Source of the DNA: Saprospirales bacterium
Lineage (GTDB): Bacteria > Bacteroidota > Bacteroidia > Chitinophagales > Saprospiraceae
Assembly (NCBI GenBank): GCA_016703765.1
Contig: JADJBL010000047.1
Span: 1 to 30,503 of the forward strand
Direction: 5' to 3'
DNA: 30,503 bases
A program made the position numbers and the translations under genes. The notes beneath the pieces are model-generated. The model saw nothing but the letters and a program-made list of their open reading frames with translations, made no database searches and was not told the DNA's origin. Positions 23,716 to 30,503 of the stretch are shown in pieces. Every line of letters begins with the position of its first letter. Positions within the stretch are counted from its first letter, which is position 1.

Positions 23716-24906
23716 ATGCGAACTATGAGAAAACAACATCCTGCTATGTTCGACCGGGCTATTCTCCATCTCGATCTCGATGCTTTTTTTGTTTCTGTGG
23801 AATGCCTGCACAATCCGGTGTTGCGGGGCAAGCCGCTTATCGTGGGGGGACAGTCCGGGCGCGGGGTAGTGACTTGCTGTAGCTACGAGGCCCGGCGTTT
23901 CGGCGTGCGCGCCGCCATGCCGATGCGCATGGCGTTGCGCCTGTGCCCGGACGCCATCGTGCTGCGCGGCGACATGGACCGCTACGCCGAGCATTCGCGC
24001 ATCATCACCCAGGTCATAGAAGAGGAGGCGCCGCTCTTTGAGAAGGCCTCTATCGACGAATTCTACCTCGATCTTTCGGGGATGGACCGCTATGTGGGAT
24101 GTTGGAAATGGTCGGGAGAGCTCCGCGAGAAGCTCATCCGGGAAAGCGGGCTCCCTATGTCCATGGCCCTGTCGATCAACAAACTGGTCTCCAAGATAGG
24201 CGCCGGGGAGGCGAAACCCAACGGGAGCCGGCTGGTGGAGACGGGCAGGGAGAAGTCCTTCATCGCGCCTTTATCGACGGCGAAAATCCCCTCCATCGGC
24301 AAGGAGACGTACCGGAAGTTGAGCTTCATGGGCATTCGCACGATCGAGACGCTGGCCAAGGTGCCGCCGCTGCTGCTGGAACGGCAATTCGGCAAGCACG
24401 GACAGTCGCTCTGGAAGAAGGCCAACGCCATCGACGACAGCCCCGTGACGCCCTACCACGACCGGCAGTCGATGTCTACCGAGCGCACTTTTCAGGTCGA
24501 TACGATCGATGTGCGGGCCCTGCACGACCAGCTCACGGGCATGACCTCGCGCCTGGCGTTCGATCTGCGGCAGGCCGAGCGGCTGACATCCTGCGTGGCC
24601 GTCAAGATCCGCTACACCGATTTCAACACGTACACGCGGCAGCGCGCGATCCCCCATACGGCGAGCGACAGCGTGCTGCTGCGGCACGTGCACGAGTTGT
24701 TCGACCAGCTTTACGAGCGGCGTCAACTGGTGCGGCTCATCGGGGTTCGGTTTAGCGGGCTGGCGCCGGGGAACCTTCAGTTGAACCTGTTTGAGCACAC
24801 GGAAGAGGAGCGAAATCTGCTGCTGGCGATGGATAAGATCCGGAAGCGGTTCGGGAGCGGGGCGATCGGGAGGGCAAACGGCGTATTTAAGAAACGCCGT
24901 TTGTAA
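23716..24906 (+). CDS. dinB: Y-family DNA polymerase IV (DinB)
   Basis: A translesion polymerase that copies past damaged bases with low fidelity. The 396-residue frame is intact. Metal ligands are visible as ILHLDLDAFFVSVE (Asp20) and KASIDEFYLDL (Asp114, Glu115). Other markers are VVTCCSYEARRFGVRAAMPM in the fingers, MSMALSINKLVSKIGAGEAKPNG in the palm, IPSIGKETYRKL (the helix-hairpin-helix thumb) and a little-finger domain from about 255. A QLNLF motif near residue 357 is a likely beta-clamp-binding peptide. A start at 23746 (MFDRAILHLD) is equally possible. dnaE begins 10 bp downstream, forming a polymerase pair like the ImuB-ImuC mutagenesis cassettes. Confidence 0.95.
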   Translation: MRTMRKQHPAMFDRAILHLDLDAFFVSVECLHNPVLRGKPLIVGGQSGRGVVTCCSYEARRFGVRAAMPMRMALRLCPDAIVLRGDMDRYAEHSRIITQVIEEEAPLFEKASIDEFYLDLSGMDRYVGCWKWSGELREKLIRESGLPMSMALSINKLVSKIGAGEAKPNGSRLVETGREKSFIAPLSTAKIPSIGKETYRKLSFMGIRTIETLAKVPPLLLERQFGKHGQSLWKKANAIDDSPVTPYHDRQSMSTERTFQVDTIDVRALHDQLTGMTSRLAFDLRQAERLTSCVAVKIRYTDFNTYTRQRAIPHTASDSVLLRHVHELFDQLYERRQLVRLIGVRFSGLAPGNLQLNLFEHTEEERNLLLAMDKIRKRFGSGAIGRANGVFKKRRL

Positions 24907-24916
24907 GGCATCATCC

Positions 24917-27854
24917 ATGTACCTCAATTGCCATACCTACTACAGCCTGCGACACGGCACGCTCTCGCCCGCACATCTCGTGCAGGCGGCACGGCAATTG
25001 GGCGTCGAAAGCCTGGCCCTGACCGATATCAACAACACTTCCTGCGCTTTTGAATTCGTGCAGCGCTGCCGGGAAGCGGGGATCAAACCCATGCTGGGCC
25101 TGGAGTTCCGGCAGGATGGAAAACTCCTCTTCATCGGACTGGCGCGCAACGCCGCGGGCTTCCGCGAACTCAACGAACTGCTCAGCCGGCATTCGCTCGA
25201 AGAACGGCCCCTGCCCGCGCTCGCACCGCCCATGGAACACGTCTTCATCCTCTACCCTCGCCTCGTCAAACCCATCGAACAGTTCGGGGAAAACGAACTG
25301 CTCGGCATCCGGCCCGAACACGTGCACCGACTGTTTTCCTCGCCCGTGCGCCAATTTCCCCAAAAGCTGGTGATCTTCAATACCGTCAGCTTCCTCGACC
25401 GGGAAGGCTACGAACTGCATTGCCTGCTGCGCGCCATCGACGAAAACACCCTGCTGAGCATGGTCGGCGGACCCTCCTGGCCAAAAAACGGAGGTGCTCA
25501 TGCCGCCGGAAACCCTGCTCCACCACTACCAGGCCTATCCACGCATCATCCAAAACACCCGGCGCATCGTCGACGCGTGCAGCATCGAATGGCCCGCCGG
25601 GCTGCACGTCAATCGCCAGACCTTCGCAGGGAGCAAGGAGGGCGATTTTCAACTCCTGCAAAAACTGGCCCTCAACGGCTGCAAACAGCGCTACGGCGAA
25701 CACGACACCGCGGCGCTGGAGCGCGTGCGCAAAGAACTGCGCGTCATCCGCGAACAGGATTTCTGCTCCTATTTCCTCATCACCTGGGATATCGTGCGCT
25801 ACGCGCACAGCATGGGCTACCACCACGTCGGGCGGGGCAGCGGGGCCAATTCGCTCGTAGCCTATTGCCTCGGCATCACCGACGTGGACCCCCTCGAACT
25901 CGACCTCTATTTCGAGCGCTTCATCAACCCGTATCGCAGTTCGCCGCCCGACTTCGACATCGACTTTTCCTGGGACGAACGCGACGACGTCACCGACTAC
26001 ATCTTCAAGCGCTACGACAAAGAGCACACGGCCCTGCTGGCGACCTACAGCACCTTCCAGGGGCGCTCCATCGTGCGCGAACTGGGCAAAGTGTTCGGCC
26101 TTCCAAAAGCCGAGATCGACCTCATCGTCGAACACCCCGATGCCACCGACCGGCACCACGAACTGGCCAAAACGATCTTTCAGTACGGCCGCCTGCTGGA
26201 GGATTTCCCCAACTACCTGTCCATCCACGCGGGCGGCGTGATCATTTCCGAGCAACCCCTCTCCTGCCACACGGCCCTGCAGATGATGCCCAAGGGATTT
26301 CCCATCACCCATTTCGACATGCACCACGCGGAGGACATGGGTTTTCATAAATTCGACGTGCTGAGCCAGCGCGGCCTGGGCCATTTAAAGGATGCCGTCG
26401 AACTGGTCAGGGAAAACCAGGGCAAGGCGGTCGACATCCACGCCACCGAGCGCATCAAAAACGACCCGGCCGTGCGGGCGCAGCTCCGCTCCGGCCATTG
26501 CATCGGCTGCTTTTACATCGAATCGCCCGCCATGAGGGGCCTGCTCAAAAAGCTGCGCTGCGACAACTACGTGCACCTCGTGGCGGCCAGCTCCATCATC
26601 CGTCCGGGCGTGGCGCAATCGGGCATGATGCGGGAGTATATCCAGCGCTTTCACCACCCGGAAAGCTTCGAGTATCTGCACCCCGTGTTCCGCGAGCAGC
26701 TGGGCGAGACCTTCGGCGTGATGGTCTACCAGGAAGACGTCATGAAGATCGTGCACCATTTCGCGGGGCTCGACCTCGACGAGAGCGATGTGCTGCGCCG
26801 CATCATGACGGGGAAAAAGGCCAAGGGCGATACGTTTGAAAGGCTCCGGAAAAAATACTTCGACAACTGCCGCAGCCGCGGCCATCCCGAGGAGCTCGCG
26901 CGGGAGGTCTGGCGGCAGATCGAGAGTTTCGCCGGCTACTCCTTCTGCAAGGCACACTCGGCCAGTTTTGCGGTGGAAAGCTTTCAGAGCCTGTATCTGA
27001 AGGCCTATTTCCCCCTGGAGTTCATGGTGGCCGTCATCAACAATTTCGGCGGCTTTTACCAGACCGAGTACTACGTGCACGAGGCGCGGATGCAGGGCGC
27101 GCAGATCCACGCGCCCTGCGTCAACCACAGCCGCTACCTCACGCATATCGAGGGAAAGGACGTCTATCTGGGTTTCATCCATATCCAGCAACTGGAGCGG
27201 AAGGTCGCGCACCGGATCGTTCACCGGCGCAGCGCGGGAGGGACGTTTCGGGATCTGGAGGACTTCGCGCAGCGCGTCGAGATCAACCTCGAGCAGTTGG
27301 ATCTGCTAATCCGCATCGGCGCGTTTCGTTTTACGGGGCGCAACAAATACGAATTGATGTGGGAAAAATACGCGGTGTTCAATCCCCGCGAAAAATACGA
27401 CCCCACGCTGCCCCTTTTCGAAGATCCGCATGCGCATTTCAGCCTGCCCGACCTGAAGGAAGGGCCTTTCGACCAGGCATTCGACGAGATCGAAATGCTG
27501 GGTTTTCCGCTCTGCTCGCCTTTTGCCCTCCTGGAGGAAGAGCCCGCGGGCGGCATACCGGCCGAGCAACTTGGCCGGTTCATCGGCCGCAGGGTGCTAT
27601 GCTACGGGTATTTCGTCTGCCGAAAGCACGTGCGGACGATCCGCGGCGAGACCATGTACTTCGGCACCTGGCTGGACCGGGAGGGGTATTTTTTTGACAC
27701 CACCCATTTTCCAGCTTTCTTGCAGCAGGGACCTTTTACGGGAAAAGGCATTTACCGCATCGAAGGAAAGGTGACGGAAGATTTCGGGTTTCCGGGTATC
27801 GAGGTGGTGAGGATGGAAAGGGCGCCGTTCAGGGGGGATGAGAGAGGGGGGTGA
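24917..27854 (+). CDS. dnaE: DNA polymerase III alpha subunit, DnaE2/ImuC-like (one frameshift)
   Basis: A C-family polymerase of about 979 residues, shorter than the replicative DnaE (about 1160). The N-terminus (MYLNCHTYYSLRHGTLSP, then SLALTDINN) is the PHP domain. The catalytic acids lie in PPDFDIDFSWDERDDV, after HVGRGSGANSLVAYCLG. Further palm and finger markers are LSIHAGGVIIS, THFDMHHAEDMGFHKFDVLSQRGL, IRPGVAQSGMM, GVMVYQEDVMKI, RRIMTGKK and GYSFCKAHSASFA. The C-terminal OB region is short. One indel near 25483-25488 (an A6 run) breaks the frame; removing one A joins WPKTEVLMPPETLL. In Bacteroidota a second dnaE beside dinB is typical of an error-prone repair role. Its 3' end overlaps the convergent transhydrogenase gene by 26 bp. 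Confidence 0.93.
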
Positions 27855-29247
27855 ACCGATCCAAATTACTCAACCCATCATACGCCGCATACTTGTACGA
27901 ATCTGACAGCGTGGGGTAGTTGTAGACCGACTCGATAAAGGTGTCTATCGTTCCATTCGTGGCGATGACGTGGCTGCCCAGGTGGATCAACTCCGAGGCC
28001 ATTTCGCCCAGGATGTGCACGCCCAGCACTTTTTTATCCGAGGGCGAAAAGATCAGTTTCAGCATTCCGCTGGTATCGCCGATGATCTGCCCGCGCGGGC
28101 TTTCCGCGTACATCGCACGGCCCACCAGGTAGGGGATGCCCTTGGCCTGGCAATCTTCCTCCGACAGGCCCGTCATCGAGATCTCGGGGATGGCGTACAC
28201 CGCCAGCGGAACCACAGGCGAGGAGCGGTCTTTGTACCGCAGGTCGAAGGCATGGGCCATAGCAACCCGGGCCTGCTCCATGGAGGTGGAGGCCAGTGCG
28301 GGAAAGCCGATCACATCGCCCGCGGCGTAGACGTAGGGCACATTGGTCTGGTATTTGTCGTTGACCTCGATCAGGCCGCGCTCTCCCAGCGCTACTCCCA
28401 GGATGTCGAGGCCGAGACCTTCCACGTTGCTCTGCCGTCCGGCGGCGTAGAGGATGCAATCCGCGGTGACCGAGGCGTCGTTGGTCAGGTTGAGTTGTAC
28501 GTGTTCGGGGCCGGGCAGGAGGCTCTCGACCCGGCTGTTGAACACAAAGCGCACGCCCAACTGCTCCAGGCGGTTTTGCAGGCGCTGCGCGATCTCGCCG
28601 TCGACGAAAGGCAGCAAGCGCTGCCGCGAGTCGATCAGGATCACTTCCACCCCCAGCGCCACGAAGATGGAGGCATACTCCGTCCCGATGACGCCGCCGC
28701 CCACCACGGCCATCGTCTTGGGGATGCCGTGCATGTGGAGGATGGAGTCGGAATCGTAAATGAGCGGATGTTCGAAGGGCACGCCGGGCGGGTGGAAAGG
28801 CGCCGAGCCCGTGGCGATGAGGAAAAAATCGGCCGTGAGTTCCGTTTCGCCGCCCTCCTGCAAGCGGACGCGCACGGTATGCGCATCGCAGAAGGCGGCT
28901 TCGCCCCAGACCAGCTGGATGTCGTGCCGCTCGAGGTTTCGGCGGATGATGTCCCACTCGCTTTCCACGACGATGCGCTTGCGGTACATAAAATCCTCGA
29001 CGGAGAGGTCCTCGTGCAGGGAATAGTTGATGCCGTAGAGTCCGCGCTGCCGCAGTCCCGAAAAGTACAGGGCCGTTTCGCGCAGGGTCTTGGAGGGCAC
29101 GGTGCCGGTATTGATGCCCGCGCCGCCGACGTAGGGCGCCCGCTCGATGAGCGCCACTTTTTTGCCGAAATAGGCCGCCTGTGCGGCGCCTTTTTCGCCG
29201 GCGGGGCCGGAGCCGATGACGATGAGGTCGAAGTGGTTTGCTGCCAT
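27829..29247 (-). CDS. sthA: Si-specific NAD(P)+ transhydrogenase (soluble)
   Basis: A cytoplasmic flavoprotein that moves hydride between NADPH and NAD+. The 472-residue intact frame has the FAD site IVIGSGPAGEKGA (about 9-21), the NAD(P) site VVGGGVIGTEYASIFVALG, the second FAD segment VYAAGDVIGFPALAS, and the interface domain ending LSDSYKYAAYDGL. The region GGAGINTGTVPSKTLRE replaces the redox-active Cys-x4-Cys of lipoamide dehydrogenase and glutathione reductase with residues that cannot form a disulfide, which is the mark of the SthA family. It is otherwise close to lipoamide dehydrogenases, so that name is the main alternative. Its stop overlaps dnaE's 3' end by 26 bp, tail to tail. 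Confidence 0.92.
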   Translation of the reverse strand: MAANHFDLIVIGSGPAGEKGAAQAAYFGKKVALIERAPYVGGAGINTGTVPSKTLRETALYFSGLRQRGLYGINYSLHEDLSVEDFMYRKRIVVESEWDIIRRNLERHDIQLVWGEAAFCDAHTVRVRLQEGGETELTADFFLIATGSAPFHPPGVPFEHPLIYDSDSILHMHGIPKTMAVVGGGVIGTEYASIFVALGVEVILIDSRQRLLPFVDGEIAQRLQNRLEQLGVRFVFNSRVESLLPGPEHVQLNLTNDASVTADCILYAAGRQSNVEGLGLDILGVALGERGLIEVNDKYQTNVPYVYAAGDVIGFPALASTSMEQARVAMAHAFDLRYKDRSSPVVPLAVYAIPEISMTGLSEEDCQAKGIPYLVGRAMYAESPRGQIIGDTSGMLKLIFSPSDKKVLGVHILGEMASELIHLGSHVIATNGTIDTFIESVYNYPTLSDSYKYAAYDGLSNLDRFTPLSHPP

Positions 29248-29357
29248 AGGGCTAAAGTAAAACCCTTGGCGGCAATTTTGGAGAAAGTTGAAAAAAAGGG
29301 GAAACCCACCCCACTCCTCCCCGGGCCCTAGAAGTCCCGGGGGGTGAAAAGGGATAT

Positions 29358-29404
29358 ATACGAGGGGGCCCCCCGGCCACGATAAAGGGCCGGGGGACCC
29401 GTAT
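29358..29404 (-). terminator. G/C-rich hairpin after the membrane-protein gene
   Basis: CCCCCGGCC (29370-29378) pairs with GGCCGGGGG (29388-29396) around a loop containing ATAAA, and outer ATACG/CGTAT arms extend it. It begins 20 nt after the minus-strand gene's stop. The surrounding 29290-29425 is full of G/C runs and poorly resolved. Confidence 0.55.
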
Positions 29405-29424
29405 GGGGGGCGTGGGGGCTTCTT

Positions 29425-29940
29425 TTACTCAAACAGAAAAGGCAAGATGAGGTAATAAATCACTAACAATAAACCAGCACAAAAACCCGGCCAGAAAGGG
29501 GTTGATGATGGGGCTGGGGAGGGGAAGGCAGACACCTCCAATCCTCGGCCGTATGGTCGCGGTTCAGGGTGGCCCAGGGGCAAAACAGCACAAACAACCC
29601 CCATGGAACGACGCACACCCCCCCCCCCTGGGGCGGGCGCGGTTGCCCAGGCCGTCCCCCGCCAACCACACTGGCCCCCCGCATAACCCTCCAGGCGCCG
29701 AGCGGGAACGGACAATCGGCCGATCTTCCGGTGTAGCTCGATGCGGCCGCTTTTTCGCAAGCCACCCTGCGCCACCAGCCCACCAAACCAGCATAGGATG
29801 GTAAATACATGAAAGTGCACCGCCCAGTTCGTGCCGCGAAAGCCGGGAAACAGGCCGAAATAGGTTTTATAAAAACCCAGGAAGCTGAAGATCAACAGGA
29901 TGAATACGAGGCCGATGATTGCTCGATAATGCTTTTCCAT
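29425..29940 (-). pseudogene. Multi-pass membrane protein, internally scrambled
   Basis: The N-terminus (from 29940, MEKHYRAIIGLVFILLIFS) has one good membrane segment and the motif FYKTYFGLFPGFRGTNWAVH, then a second segment (VFTILCWFGGLVA) and LHRKIGRLS. This resembles a small family of predicted Bacteroidota membrane proteins with four or more segments; I cannot give it a number. From about 29500 to 29710 the translation becomes Gly/Pro/Arg-rich with runs of G and C, then returns to a believable last membrane segment (CAGLLLVIYYLILPFLFE). The middle therefore looks damaged or shortened. It starts 6 bp after the AraC gene's stop, probably co-transcribed. Confidence 0.6.
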
Positions 29941-29946
29941 AGATTA

Positions 29947-30503
29947 TCATTTTCTATGGAGCAAAACTAGTAGGGGGTCGGCAGCTATGGTTTTGGGAAA
30001 ATCCGACAAAATGAAGCTCGAGGGGCTCGAACCGGTATATTGTTTGAAATCATTGGTCAGATGTGCATGGTCGTAATAGCCGCAATCCCATGCGATGTCC
30101 GGCCAGATTTCGGCGGTGGCCGTCGCGCTGGATACTCTCCAGCGCGCATTTGAACCTCGTCAGGCCAATAAATTCCTTGGGAGAGACTCCGATCTGGAAT
30201 TTGAACTGCCTTTCCAGTTGGCGTTCGGTGGTAAAATGCCTTTTCGCCAAAGCCTCGATCTTTACCTGGCCCCTGCGCTGTTGGATGTCCGCAACGACGT
30301 TCATTAGCGAATAGCGGGGCGGAGATAGCCGGTTGAGGTAAAACCAGTCGATGTACGGCACGAAATACCGGATCGTTTTTTTCAGGTCGGGAAACTCTTT
30401 TCGGTTGAATTCCTGCACTTTGTTGGCCGAATAGTCCATCGATTCATACCTGTAAAAATGCGTAAAGGCCCCGGGTCTGGTGTATGCCGAACAAGCGGCT
30501 CTC
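29947..30503 (-). CDS. AraC-family transcriptional regulator, 5'-partial, one frameshift
   Basis: The start lies beyond the right edge. The visible N-terminal end (TRPGAFTHFYRYE) fits the DUF6597-type sensor domain often found in these regulators. The AraC double helix-turn-helix follows: VKIEALAKRHFTTERQLERQFKFQIGVSPKEF is the first half, then an indel at the CC of 30099-30100 (one base too many) switches frame. Removing it gives NLADIAWDCGYYDHAHLTND and FKQYTGSSPSSF, the second half, and a stop at 29947-29949. It binds DNA as a transcription activator or repressor. The downstream membrane-protein gene starts 6 bp later and is the most likely co-transcribed partner; an effector molecule cannot be inferred. 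Confidence 0.85.

Noticed and set aside
27970..29331. 453-residue plus-strand open frame opposite sthA
   Set aside because: Shadow of the transhydrogenase gene. No motifs, and it extends into the noisy G/C block.
30020..30040. GGTTCGAGCCCC, resembling a tRNA T-arm
   Set aside because: It lies in the AraC coding frame (TGSSPSSF) and no acceptor or anticodon arms surround it.

Overview
The window reads as a chromosome segment of a Bacteroidota bacterium with fairly high GC, most likely from the Saprospiria. Signs for the phylum are two secreted proteins with type IX secretion (T9SS) C-terminal sorting domains, a CarboxypepD-regulatory/TonB-plug outer-membrane receptor, ribosomal protein S16 with a long acidic tail, the ftsX-DUF3098-truB gene order, and promoters of the TTTG / TAnnTTTG type. 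The class-level assignment is inference.

Layout. 1-4.1 kb (minus strand): a fused trehalose-6-phosphate synthase/phosphatase with many indels, an unrecognised protein, and rpsP. 4.2-6.75 kb (plus): a large secreted PKD/Ig-like protein. 6.9-11.1 kb (minus): a small membrane protein, a TonB-type receptor, rpe and a DnaQ/PolB-like exonuclease. 11.4-16.9 kb (plus): a membrane-anchored coiled-coil protein, a DUF1573 protein, lepB, ftsX, a DUF3098 protein and truB. 16.9-22.9 kb (minus): a six-gene same-strand run of a caspase-TM-FISUMP fusion, an alpha/beta hydrolase, two secreted proteins, an NTF2-like protein and a protein with an EAD11-like N-terminus. 22.9-23.7 kb: a gene-free stretch filled by a roughly 540-bp element of nested inverted repeats. 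23.7-27.9 kb (plus): a dinB-dnaE translesion-type polymerase pair. 27.8-30.5 kb (minus): a soluble transhydrogenase, a damaged membrane protein and a partial AraC-family regulator.

The most interesting biology is (i) the caspase-like protease joined through a transmembrane segment to a FISUMP domain, in the same same-strand run as an EAD11-like adaptor candidate, which suggests a signalling or conflict module; (ii) the nested inverted-repeat element at 23.1-23.6 kb; and (iii) a recurring intergenic design in which 7-9-bp tandem units form long hairpins or tandem arrays at gene boundaries, several of them containing the stop codons of adjacent genes.

Sequence quality is uneven. Single-base indels break most genes in 1-6.75 kb and around 29.4-30.5 kb, and also hit the exonuclease and dnaE genes. 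Blocks of G/C homopolymer noise sit beside strong hairpins at 12.45-12.62, 22.91-22.98, 23.42-23.47 and 29.3-29.7 kb. I treat most frameshifts as likely sequencing or assembly errors rather than true pseudogenes.
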